A stretch of DNA of 36,195 nucleotides from Anaerolineales bacterium (GTDB lineage: Bacteria > Chloroflexota > Anaerolineae > Anaerolineales > Villigracilaceae): contig JAHDWC010000017.1 of assembly GCA_023382575.1 (NCBI GenBank), forward strand, positions 1 through 36,195, given 5' to 3'. The notes under the pieces are model-generated. The model was given only the letters and a program-made list of their open reading frames with translations, was not told the origin of the DNA and searched no databases. This document shows positions 14,627-21,611 of this stretch, piece by piece. Position 1 is the first letter of the stretch, and every line of letters starts with the position of its first letter. A program made the translations under genes and the position numbers.

Positions 14627-16489
14627 ATGGCATACAAACTTTCCAAATGGGACCTTTCCCCACTATACCCGGGCTATGACAGCCCTGAATTACAAAGTGC
14701 GTTCGATATGATCGAGGAACAAGTGACCTCGTTCGAAGGCGTGCGCGACAAACTCAAGCCGGATATGCCCACTGAGCAATTCGTGGATGTGTTGAAAGCC
14801 AGCGAAGCGACGGCGCGCATCGGCAATAAACTTTATTCGTTCGCCGGGCTGTCGTTCACGGCGGATACGCAAGACCAGAAGGCGCAAGCTTTACAGGCGC
14901 GCGTGCTGCAATTCCTGGCAGAGATCGAGAACCGCACGCTGTTCTTCAGCCTGTGGTGGAAGGAATTGGACGATGAAAACGCCAAACGTTTGATGGAGGC
15001 TTCAGGCGATTATCGATATTATCTCGAAGCGATGCGCAACTTCAAGCCGCATACTTTGAGCGAAGCGGAAGAGAAGATCGTCAACCTTAAGAATGTGACC
15101 GGCGTCAATGCGCTTGGCAATTTGTATGACTCGATCACGAACCGCTACGTATTCAAGTTGAAGGTCAACGGCAAAGAGAAGGAAATGACCGCGTCGGAAC
15201 TGTTCTCATATCGCTACAGCACCGACCCGGCGATGCGCGCCGCGAGCTATCAGTCTCAGTTCAAGGTGTATGCAGAAGATGGTCCTGTCCTCGGGCAGAT
15301 CTATCAGACCATTTTGCGCGACTGGCACAATGAGAACATCAACCTGCGCAAGTTCAAGAATTCCATCGCGCCACGCAATTTGAACAATGATGTCCCTGAT
15401 GAGGCGGTGGAAGCCTTGCTGGGTGTGGCACGCAAAAATGTGGGCATCTTCCAGCGTTACTTCAAAATGAAGGCCAAATATGTCGGCATGAAGAAACTGC
15501 GCCGATACGACATTTATGCGCCTGTTGCCGCTTCCAAAAAGACTTACGAGTGGGATGACGCCGTCAATATGGTATTGGATGCGTTCAACGCCTTCTCGCC
15601 TCAGGTGGCGGACCTGGCGAAGCGCGTCTTCGATGAAAAGCGCATCGACAGCGAAATCCGCAAGGGCAAGCGCGGCGGCGCGTTCTGTTGGTCTGTCCTG
15701 CCGGATATGACTCCGTATGTCTTGGTCAACTATCAGGGTACAGGACGCGAAGTGGCCACCCTAGCACATGAACTCGGTCATGCCATTCATGCCATGCTGG
15801 CGGAACATCACAGCACATTCACCTTCCATTCTTCGTTGCCACTGGCAGAGACCGCTTCCACTTTTGCAGAAATGATCCTGATCGACAAGCTGCTCGCCGA
15901 AGAAACCGACGAGTCAGTTCGCCGCGATATTCTCTTCAAACAAATGGATGACGCCTACGCAACCATTATGCGCCAATCGTATTTTGCGTTGTTCGAGAAG
16001 ACCGCGCATGAACTGGTGCAAAAGAACGCCTCAGTCGATGATTTGAGCGCCGCCTACCTCGACAATTTGAAGGAGCAGTTTGGCGACGCGCTCGACTTGA
16101 GCGACGAGTTCAAATGGGAATGGGTTGGCATCCCGCACATCTATCAGGTTCCATTCTACGTGTATGCGTATGCCTTTGGTCAGTTATTGGTGCTGGCGCT
16201 GTATCAGCAGTTCAAAGCCGAAGGGGAATCCTTCAAGCCGAAGTATTTGAAGATTCTCTCGGCGGGTGGTTCTGAAGCGCCCGAGCGCATCCTGAGCGAC
16301 GCTGGAATCAACATCCGCGACCCGAAATTCTGGCAAGGCGGCTTCGATGTGTTGGAGAAACTGGTCAGCGAGTTGGAGCAATTGCCAGTGGAGAAACCCA
16401 AGAAGGCGAAGAAACCCGCCGCAAAGAAGGCTGTGAAGAAAGCTGTCAAGAAGGTCGCCTCGAAGAAGGCTGCAAAGAAAAAGAAATAG
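14627..16489 (+). CDS. pepF: M3-family oligoendopeptidase F with lysine-rich tail
   Basis: The protein is 620 residues from ATG 14627, which has AAAGGAG seven bases upstream. It is a cytosolic zinc peptidase that cleaves short peptides. The zinc motif is HELGH at 381-385, and the third ligand is probably Glu408 in ETASTFAEM, the usual M3 pattern. The helical N-terminal domain and the 'FCW...P-Y-V-L-V-N-Y' approach to the active site match PepF of about 590-600 residues. The last 33 residues are an extra Lys/Ala/Pro-rich tail (EKPKKAKKPAAKK, then KKAVKKVASKKAAKKKK). It resembles histone H1-type or nucleic-acid-binding tails and is not part of the peptidase fold. A strong terminator follows. 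Confidence 0.9.
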   Translation: MAYKLSKWDLSPLYPGYDSPELQSAFDMIEEQVTSFEGVRDKLKPDMPTEQFVDVLKASEATARIGNKLYSFAGLSFTADTQDQKAQALQARVLQFLAEIENRTLFFSLWWKELDDENAKRLMEASGDYRYYLEAMRNFKPHTLSEAEEKIVNLKNVTGVNALGNLYDSITNRYVFKLKVNGKEKEMTASELFSYRYSTDPAMRAASYQSQFKVYAEDGPVLGQIYQTILRDWHNENINLRKFKNSIAPRNLNNDVPDEAVEALLGVARKNVGIFQRYFKMKAKYVGMKKLRRYDIYAPVAASKKTYEWDDAVNMVLDAFNAFSPQVADLAKRVFDEKRIDSEIRKGKRGGAFCWSVLPDMTPYVLVNYQGTGREVATLAHELGHAIHAMLAEHHSTFTFHSSLPLAETASTFAEMILIDKLLAEETDESVRRDILFKQMDDAYATIMRQSYFALFEKTAHELVQKNASVDDLSAAYLDNLKEQFGDALDLSDEFKWEWVGIPHIYQVPFYVYAYAFGQLLVLALYQQFKAEGESFKPKYLKILSAGGSEAPERILSDAGINIRDPKFWQGGFDVLEKLVSELEQLPVEKPKKAKKPAAKKAVKKAVKKVASKKAAKKKK

Positions 16490-16498
16490 CAAGAAACA

Positions 16499-16527
16499 AA
16501 ATGACCCGGCGATGAGCCGGGTCATTT
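16499..16527 (+). terminator. Terminator of pepF
   Basis: A 12-bp perfect stem (AAATGACCCGGC / GCCGGGTCATTT) with loop GATGA is followed by CTTCTT. Confidence 0.85.
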
Positions 16528-16540
16528 CTTCTTCGGACTA

Positions 16541-16576
16541 AAAAGAGACAGCCATCTTGAGATGACTGTCTCTTTT
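16541..16576. terminator. Terminator of ssb (usable from both sides)
   Basis: The stem AAAAGAGACAG-c-CATCT pairs with AGATG-a-CTGTCTCTTTT, with one mismatch and a two-base tip (TG) that would open to a larger loop. On the minus strand it runs into TTTTTAG 16 bases after the ssb stop. Confidence 0.85.
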
Positions 16577-16591
16577 TATATCAATTTTCAA

Positions 16592-16984
16592 CTACTCTCC
16601 GGCAAATTCGTACTCGCCGGGGTCTTCCTCTACCGCCATCAAAGGTTCTTCCTTCTCACGCTTGTCGAGGAATTGCAAGCTCTGAGCGATGACCTTGGTA
16701 AAGTACCTTGTCTCGCCATTGGCTTCGTACTTGTCGGTTTTCAAACGACCTTCCACGAAGATCAGGCTACCCTTCTTGAGGTATTCCTGACAGACCTCGC
16801 CCAACCGCCCCCAAGCTTCAATGTTGACCCATTCGGTGGCTTCCTTGGTCTCACCGTTCTTATCCTTCCAGCGGTTACTAACCGCCAGACTGAAGTGGCA
16901 GACCTTCTTGCCAGCGGGGGTGTACTTGCTCTCTGGGTCTTTGCCCAAACGACCGATCAACTGGACGCGGTTTAGAGTAGGCAT
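16592..16984 (-). CDS. ssb: Single-stranded DNA-binding protein
   Basis: A 130-residue protein with one OB fold. MPTLNRVQLIGRLGKDPE opens it, FSLAVSNRW and TEWVNIEAWGRLGE are the classic core strands, and GSLIFVEGRLKTDKY follows. SSB coats single-stranded DNA in replication and repair. The linker is very short and the acidic end reads EEDPGEYEFAGE, so the usual D-D-x-I-P-F tip that docks partner proteins is altered. AGAGG lies eight bases before ATG 16984. A 20-codon frame (16972-17034) with a better Shine-Dalgarno overlaps the start. Confidence 0.93.
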   Translation of the reverse strand: MPTLNRVQLIGRLGKDPESKYTPAGKKVCHFSLAVSNRWKDKNGETKEATEWVNIEAWGRLGEVCQEYLKKGSLIFVEGRLKTDKYEANGETRYFTKVIAQSLQFLDKREKEEPLMAVEEDPGEYEFAGE

Positions 16985-17034
16985 ACCGACACCTCTTTCG
17001 TTTCAATACTTTTAGATGCATGTGTACGTGTCAT
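16972..17034 (-). CDS. Leader mini-ORF overlapping the ssb start (candidate)
   Basis: From ATG 17034 a frame of 20 codons (MTRTHASKSIETKEVSVCLL) ends in TAA 13 bases inside ssb, in another reading frame. AAGGAG sits seven bases before its ATG, a stronger Shine-Dalgarno than ssb's own. Terminating ribosomes would be placed on the ssb start, so it is probably a translational-coupling leader rather than a functional peptide. The nearest -10-like box is TACAAT at 17075 down to 17070, without a clear -35. Confidence 0.45.
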   Translation of the reverse strand: MTRTHASKSIETKEVSVCLL

Positions 17035-17075
17035 AACAAGTCTCCTTATTAATCTAAAAGGACAGATAGATTGTA

Positions 17076-17141
17076 CCCAGCGGAACTGGGCTACCCAGCC
17101 AAAGCCGGGTTTCGAACAGGGTTATACTTGCGTTTACCCTG
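17076..17141. repeat. Cluster of three small hairpins between ssb and the 69-residue gene
   Basis: CCCAG/CTGGG (17076-17090), ACCCAGC/GCCGGGT (17093-17110, one mismatch) and CAGGGT/ACCCTG (17117-17141) stand side by side. They fall after the stop of the 69-residue gene on the minus strand. No U-tract follows, so they could be a structured 3' end or a leader element of ssb. Confidence 0.4.
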
Positions 17142-17343
17142 CGCTTTCCGTGTTGGTAGTGGCGGGCGCTTCAGCCTGAACCTTCTTCAGCACAAGCATG
17201 CCCGTCTTCATCTCTACAACGTTGTACCCGGCGGGCACAGCATCGAGGGCGCCTGCCTTGATCTCCTTCGAGAAGAAGAACATCTTGCCGTTGGAGTGCA
17301 GGTAGTAGGTAGTACCTTTGGAATTGGTGTGTGAGTAAGCCAT
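17134..17343 (-). CDS. Small uncharacterised protein (69 residues)
   Basis: It begins MAYSHTNSKGTTYYLHSNGK and continues with MFFFSKE, a two-strand aromatic pattern. A predicted Gly/Tyr turn (PAGYNVVEMKTGMLVLKK) and an Ala/Thr tail follow. This 'tyrosine hairpin plus YxVxE' layout recurs in small hypothetical proteins of several phyla, but no function is known to me. It has a very good promoter and AGGAG before the ATG, so it is probably well expressed. Confidence 0.7.
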   Translation of the reverse strand: MAYSHTNSKGTTYYLHSNGKMFFFSKEIKAGALDAVPAGYNVVEMKTGMLVLKKVQAEAPATTNTESAG

Positions 17344-17372
17344 TTTTTCTCCTTTTGTCTAATGTTAATAAG

Positions 17373-17401
17373 AGTGTAGAACAAAGTTTCTAGGCTGTCA
17401 A
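17373..17401 (-). promoter_or_regulatory. Strong promoter of the 69-residue protein
   Basis: TTGACA (-35, 17401 down to 17396) and TACACT (-10, 17378 down to 17373) are exactly 17 bases apart, giving a leader of about 23 bases with AGGAG. Confidence 0.8.
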
Positions 17402-17451
17402 GTAGTACTTTCGGTTATTGTATAGACAAATTCACTTCTTCGGAGCCAAAC

Positions 17452-18285
17452 ATGCAGATTGTATCCTCCCTCTCTGACTTGCGAACCGCACGTCTCTCTC
17501 TCGAAGGGAAAGTTGGTCTTGTTCCCACGATGGGGTATCTTCACGAAGGACATTTATCGCTCGTCCGCCAAGCCAAAGCGGAGAACCAGCACGTCATCGT
17601 CACCATCTTCGTCAACCCCACCCAGTTTGGACCAAGCGAAGACCTCTCCAAATACCCACGTGACCTTGAACGTGACCTGAACCTGCTTCGCCCGCTCGGC
17701 GTGGACGTGGTCTGGACACCCACAGCGGAGATCATGTATCCGCCTAGCTACCAGACCTGGGTCGAGGTAGAGGCGCTGACCAAAGGACTCGAAGGCGCGA
17801 TGCGTCCCGGTCACTTTAAGGGCGTTACTACCGTCGTGGCGAAGCTATTCAACGCCACCCAGCCAACCAAAGCCTATTTCGGGCAAAAAGATGCTCAACA
17901 GGCTGCTGTCATCCGGCGCATGGTCTTGGATTTGAACTTTCCGCTTGAGATGGTGGTCTGCCCGACGATGCGCGAAGCGGATGGGCTGGCCATGTCCAGC
18001 CGCAACAAGTACCTGAACGAAGCCGAGCGCAAGGCTGCGCCGGTTCTCTTCCGCGCCTTGAGCGCCGCCAAAGAAGCCTATGAAGCTGGAGAGCGTCAGG
18101 TTGCGGCTTTGCGGGAGAAGATGATGAGCATGTTGACCGCGGAGCCACTGGCGCAGGTGCAATATGTAGCCTTCACAGACTTTGACACCCTCGAGGAAGT
18201 GGAACTGATCCAAGGCAAACTTTTGATCTCGCTGGCTGTTTTTTTCGGAAAAACCCGTTTGATCGATAATATTGTGCTGGGGTAA
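17452..18285 (+). CDS. panC: Pantothenate synthetase
   Basis: A complete 277-residue enzyme that joins pantoate and beta-alanine using ATP, in coenzyme A synthesis. The adenylylation motifs are all present: PTMGYLHEGHLSLV (HxGH motif), FVNPTQFGPSEDLSKYPR, FGQKDAQQAAVIRRM and MSSRNKYLN. CGGAG lies about seven bases before ATG 17452. panB and panD are not in the window. Its end is close to the start of the alpha/beta hydrolase, so the two may be co-transcribed. Confidence 0.95.
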   Translation: MQIVSSLSDLRTARLSLEGKVGLVPTMGYLHEGHLSLVRQAKAENQHVIVTIFVNPTQFGPSEDLSKYPRDLERDLNLLRPLGVDVVWTPTAEIMYPPSYQTWVEVEALTKGLEGAMRPGHFKGVTTVVAKLFNATQPTKAYFGQKDAQQAAVIRRMVLDLNFPLEMVVCPTMREADGLAMSSRNKYLNEAERKAAPVLFRALSAAKEAYEAGERQVAALREKMMSMLTAEPLAQVQYVAFTDFDTLEEVELIQGKLLISLAVFFGKTRLIDNIVLG

Positions 18286-18304
18286 TTCATCAGGTCCATC
18301 TGTC

Positions 18305-19186
18305 TTGAAACCTTTGCGTTATTGGCTCAACCTTTCGGGCGTAACGGTTCTGTCCGTATCCTTCGCCCTGATTCTCACGGCTAACTACCTATCCAGTCAG
18401 TGGGCGCGGGGTTTTCTCCACCCCGCGCGGATTCCTCCCAACTATCAGTGGCTTGAAACGCGTAACATCCTCTATCAAGACATCGAACTGACCACGCAGG
18501 ATGGCATCGTCCTTTCTGCCTGGTACACGCCACCGGAAAATGGCGCAGTCATTTTGGTGGCGCATGGCTACAATGCCAACCGCCCTGAAAGCATCCACGT
18601 CCTGTTTGCGGAGCATGGCTATGGTGTGCTGACCTGGGATTTCCGCGCGCATGGTGTAAGCGGTGGGGATATATCCACGCTGGGGTATGACGAGCAATTG
18701 GATGTGAAAGCCGCCCTCGATTTTGCCCTCGCTCAGGATGGCGTGGAACGCGTCGGCGCGTGGGGCGGCTCGATGGGCGCGGCGACGGTTCTGCTCGCGG
18801 CGGCGCATCATCCCGAACTGGAAGCGGTCATCGCGGATAGTTCCTTTCCCACCATTGAGGATGTCTTGGGGTTGAATGTCCCCATCTCATTTTTGCAACC
18901 AGTCGTAGGCTTTTGGTGGGAATTCCACAGCGGCGCAAAAATAGACGATATCCGCCCTGTGAATGTCATTGGGGACATCAGTCCGCGTGCCGTGTTGATC
19001 ATTGACGGCTGGGAGGGGGCTGCCATGGCAATGAATTCGCCATACCGTCTATACGAGGCGGCAAATGAACCAAAACAAATTTGGGTGGAAGATGGCGTAC
19101 CGCATTTAGGCATGTTCGCGCACAACCCGGAAGAATATACAGATACAGTCATCGGATTCCTTGATACTTTTCTGTTAAACAAGTAG
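18305..19186 (+). CDS. Membrane-anchored alpha/beta hydrolase
   Basis: The protein is about 293 residues from TTG 18305, preceded by AGGT at nine bases. A TTG at 18272 inside panC is the longer option, and no ATG is available near the start. An N-terminal helix (about 8-28) anchors it, with the hydrolase outside the membrane or in its outer leaflet. The oxyanion region is VAHGYNANR, the nucleophile elbow is GGSMG and the histidine is probably in VPHLG. The usual aspartate after strand 7 is not in its normal 'HGxxD' context; the sequence there is DGWEGAAM. Activity may rest on Glu, or the assignment of the acid may differ. The family covers esterases and peptidases; the substrate is unknown. 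Confidence 0.75.
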   Translation: MKPLRYWLNLSGVTVLSVSFALILTANYLSSQWARGFLHPARIPPNYQWLETRNILYQDIELTTQDGIVLSAWYTPPENGAVILVAHGYNANRPESIHVLFAEHGYGVLTWDFRAHGVSGGDISTLGYDEQLDVKAALDFALAQDGVERVGAWGGSMGAATVLLAAAHHPELEAVIADSSFPTIEDVLGLNVPISFLQPVVGFWWEFHSGAKIDDIRPVNVIGDISPRAVLIIDGWEGAAMAMNSPYRLYEAANEPKQIWVEDGVPHLGMFAHNPEEYTDTVIGFLDTFLLNK

Positions 19187-19212
19187 AGGCGACTTTTCAG
19201 TCGCCTCTACTT
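19181..19212. terminator. Hairpin between convergent genes
   Basis: A perfect 14-bp stem (AAGTAGAGGCGACT and its complement) with loop TTTC overlaps the hydrolase stop codon. It lies between it and the convergent DUF970 gene. There is no strong U-tract, but the position fits a shared terminator. Confidence 0.7.
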
Positions 19213-19224
19213 GAAGGATCAGAT

Positions 19225-19485
19225 TTAAACTTGCTCGAAGTGACTGACAGGCACAACGAACAATGTAGCCCGTTTTTCGTCGCCTTTGGGTGGCAGCGCC
19301 TTGCGGACAGTTTCAATGGCGGCATCCACTTGGGATTCGTCCACACCCAACAGCATGGTAACGACTCCGCTGCGCAAAAATCCACCCGTCGAAGCGACGC
19401 GCGTCACACGAAAGCCGGCGGCGGTAAATGCCTGAGTCAGGTTGTCGGCATCCTGGTCTTTGACAATCACAATGATCATTTTCAT
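19225..19485 (-). CDS. Cyclic-di-AMP receptor-like protein (DUF970, DarA/PstA type), copy 1
   Basis: An 86-residue PII-like protein. It begins MKMIIVIVKDQDADNLTQAF and has the family loop TRVASTGGFLRSG (27-39). In DarA/PstA proteins this Thr/Ser/Gly-rich loop binds cyclic-di-AMP. These proteins are small trimeric signal receptors. It lies 30 bases downstream of a second DUF970 gene and in the same orientation as the antiporter genes. In other bacteria c-di-AMP controls potassium and osmolyte transport, which fits this context. No diadenylate cyclase is in the window. Confidence 0.88.
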   Translation of the reverse strand: MKMIIVIVKDQDADNLTQAFTAAGFRVTRVASTGGFLRSGVVTMLLGVDESQVDAAIETVRKALPPKGDEKRATLFVVPVSHFEQV

Positions 19486-19515
19486 GGCAATCTCTCCTCG
19501 AAGTTATCCTTGTTG

Positions 19516-19851
19516 TTAGATCTGCTCAAAACGTTCCACCGGCAACGCAAAGACAGTTGCGCCCCCCACAGTGACGGGAACCGGTGCAGGCATCGGCATG
19601 GGCGAACCTTCCAACGGCAACGTCATGTATTCGATGCGTTGGCGACAAGCTTCATGCAATGCTGCCAGCGCCTCACTCTGCTTGTCCGCAGGCAGCCCAA
19701 TCAACAAAGTCGCATTACGCCTGCCAAGAAAACCACCCGCGCTGGCAAGATACGTCAACGAGGCGCCCATGCTTTGCAGGGCTTTGGTGGCAGGGTCAAG
19801 GTCCTGCTCCTGAATGACGGCCATTAACAACAGATACGTTGGATTTTCCAT
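19516..19851 (-). CDS. Cyclic-di-AMP receptor-like protein (DUF970), copy 2, diverged
   Basis: A 111-residue paralogue of the adjacent gene, with the same fold pattern (LMAVIQEQDLDPATKAL) and a changed ligand loop (YLASAGGFLGRRNAT). An insertion of about 25 residues between strands contains Met/Pro repeats (GSPMPMPAPVPV). Replacing the Thr-Gly part of the loop suggests altered ligand affinity. Because the two genes are adjacent and similar, they may form mixed trimers. AAGGAG precedes ATG 19851. The upstream gap (19852-20022) contains no gene. Confidence 0.8.
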   Translation of the reverse strand: MENPTYLLLMAVIQEQDLDPATKALQSMGASLTYLASAGGFLGRRNATLLIGLPADKQSEALAALHEACRQRIEYMTLPLEGSPMPMPAPVPVTVGGATVFALPVERFEQI

Positions 19852-19999
19852 ACACTTCTCCTTGAAGGCAACACCTGTGATGTAGGACGGGATTCGCGCT
19901 TCATACTACGCCGGGGTGGAATCCTGTTTCGACGGGTGTTTCTCCGCTTTGATATTATCAGAAGTCCAAGGATGCTTCAACCTTGAAGGCACGTAAAAA

Positions 20000-20028
20000 T
20001 GGGTACTCTTGCATATGACCCATCATTT
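20000..20028 (-). terminator. Terminator after the PII-like gene
   Basis: On the minus strand ATGGGT and ACCCAT pair around a 13-base loop and are followed by TTTTTA. The hairpin starts within the stop codon of the PII-like gene, so the downstream DUF970 pair may be a separate transcript. Confidence 0.6.
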
Positions 20029-20388
20029 CTTTTTGGGCGCAGCAGGTTCAAGACCGTAGGCACGCACAACCGGCGTGACGATCATCACACCCGTGTCGGG
20101 ATTCTTCAGGTCACCGACCAGCTTCTCGGTCACAGCGAGGATGCGGTCCACCATTGCATCATCGTTCGCGACGGTGAAAATGGTACGGTTCAGGGTTTGA
20201 GGCGCTTCGTAAAAATCATCCAACGATGGGATCAGGGGAATATCATCCCGAATGGCTTGTTTCTGACGCATCCTGCCCATGCCCGAGCTAAAAAGGACGG
20301 TCGCACCGTCCACGCCTGCCTTTTCCCATAAGGCCAGTAATTCTTCCAATAGATCGGGGTCGTGCAAAACGAACGTGACAAGATACAT
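20023..20388 (-). CDS. PII/CutA-like regulatory protein
   Basis: A 121-residue ferredoxin-fold protein of the PII superfamily type. It opens MYLVTFVLHDPDLLEELLALW, then GATVLFSSGMG (position of the PII T-loop approach) and RTIFTVANDDAMVDRIL (strand-helix repeat). The C-terminal strand is TGVMIVTPVVRAYGL, ending in a Lys-rich tail. It lacks the PII uridylylation Tyr context, so it is not a standard nitrogen regulator. The gene begins two bases after the antiporter stop, implying that it regulates or is co-made with that transporter. Confidence 0.75.
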   Translation of the reverse strand: MYLVTFVLHDPDLLEELLALWEKAGVDGATVLFSSGMGRMRQKQAIRDDIPLIPSLDDFYEAPQTLNRTIFTVANDDAMVDRILAVTEKLVGDLKNPDTGVMIVTPVVRAYGLEPAAPKKK

Positions 20389-20390
20389 AT

Positions 20391-21611
20391 TCAGGATGCC
20401 TCCGGGTCGTTCACTTCTGGTGTGTGGGTGACGCGTCCTCTGGCGAATAAGGCTCGCAGGATGGGCGGGGTGATCAATGTGGTGAACAGGATCATCACGA
20501 TGATAGCAGAAAACGCATTCGAGGTCATCAACCTATTCTGCATGCCAACGCTGGCAACAATCAAGCCGACCTCGCCACGCGAGATCATGCCTGCGCCCAA
20601 CTTCACAGATTCGCCCAAGGGAAGTCCGCCGAGGCTGGCGCCCAAGCCAGAGCCGAACCATTTTCCCACCACCGCCACAATGATAATGACCAGCGTAAAG
20701 AGAAGCGATTCCATTTGGAATTGATGCAAATCGATGGATAGCCCAATGTTGACGAAGAAAATAGGGACGAAGAGTCCGTATGCAAGCGCGTGAGTACCTG
20801 ATTCAATGCTTTCCTTCTCGGGCGTGCGCGCCAGCATCAGCCCAGCTACAAAAGCGCCTGTGATAGCCGCCATGCCGCCCAACGCTTCCGCGGCGATACC
20901 ATACGCCAACATGACGACAAGGGCAAAGGTCAACAAACCCTGGCTGATGGGCAAATCCGCGACGCGGCGGACGAGCCAGGGCAAACCCCACAATCCAAAC
21001 ATCATCGAAAGGGTGAGAAAAGCCGCCATCTTCACGATGATGAGCATGATCGCGTACGAAGATCCGCCGCCGTCAATGAGTCCCAGAAAGACCGAAAGGA
21101 ACAGGATGATGAGAATATCATCAAAAACGGCTGCGCCGAGCAGGCTGAGTCCCACCCGTGAACGCAGCACTTTTAGCTCGATCAAGGTTTGGGCGGAGAT
21201 ACTGACACTGGTGGCACCCAGAGTCAAGCCGAGGAAAAGAGCCGAGGCGTTATCCATTTCGAAGAGCCGCCCGGCGCCCCATCCCAAAGCGACGGGGAAG
21301 ATCACACCCATCAAGCCAGACAAGGCCGACACGCGAATGTTCTTGCGCATCTCGCCAAGATGCAACTCCAGCCCTGCTAAAAACATCAGAAGTAGTACAC
21401 CCATTTCGCCAAGTTCGGCAACTGTTTCAGTTAAACCATGCTCGATGAACGGCAAATTAAGCAGGTTGATAATGGACGGACCCAAAATGATTCCCACCAG
21501 TAATTCCCCCAATACAGAAGGCTGACCAAGACGAATGCTGATATAACCCGCCATCTTGGCAGAGAGCAGAATGATCGAAAGCAGAAAAGCAAATTGAAGA
21601 AAAAGAGACAT
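20391..21611 (-). CDS. CPA2-family cation/proton antiporter (KefB/NapA-like membrane domain)
   Basis: A 406-residue membrane protein with about 12 helices. It starts with the family N-terminus SIRLGQPSVLGELLVGIILG. AAVFDDILIILF (about 157-168) holds the conserved Asp-Asp pair of electrogenic Na+/H+ antiporters. GAFVAGLMLARTP and MISRGEVGLIVASVG are family-typical. It exchanges Na+ or K+ for protons at the cytoplasmic membrane. It lacks the C-terminal KTN/TrkA domain of KefB, so control may be by the separate PII-like protein encoded next to it. Its ATG touches the upstream antiporter stop. Confidence 0.88.
   Translation of the reverse strand: MSLFLQFAFLLSIILLSAKMAGYISIRLGQPSVLGELLVGIILGPSIINLLNLPFIEHGLTETVAELGEMGVLLLMFLAGLELHLGEMRKNIRVSALSGLMGVIFPVALGWGAGRLFEMDNASALFLGLTLGATSVSISAQTLIELKVLRSRVGLSLLGAAVFDDILIILFLSVFLGLIDGGGSSYAIMLIIVKMAAFLTLSMMFGLWGLPWLVRRVADLPISQGLLTFALVVMLAYGIAAEALGGMAAITGAFVAGLMLARTPEKESIESGTHALAYGLFVPIFFVNIGLSIDLHQFQMESLLFTLVIIIVAVVGKWFGSGLGASLGGLPLGESVKLGAGMISRGEVGLIVASVGMQNRLMTSNAFSAIIVMILFTTLITPPILRALFARGRVTHTPEVNDPEAS

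Noticed and set aside
17100-17125. T-loop-like GTTTCGAAC suggesting a tRNA remnant
   Set aside because: No acceptor, D or anticodon arm can be built around it; the region forms small hairpins instead.
19852-20000. Possible riboswitch upstream of the DUF970 gene
   Set aside because: The gap is about 170 bases and some pairing is possible, but I could not match it to the known c-di-AMP (ydaO) or other riboswitch core.
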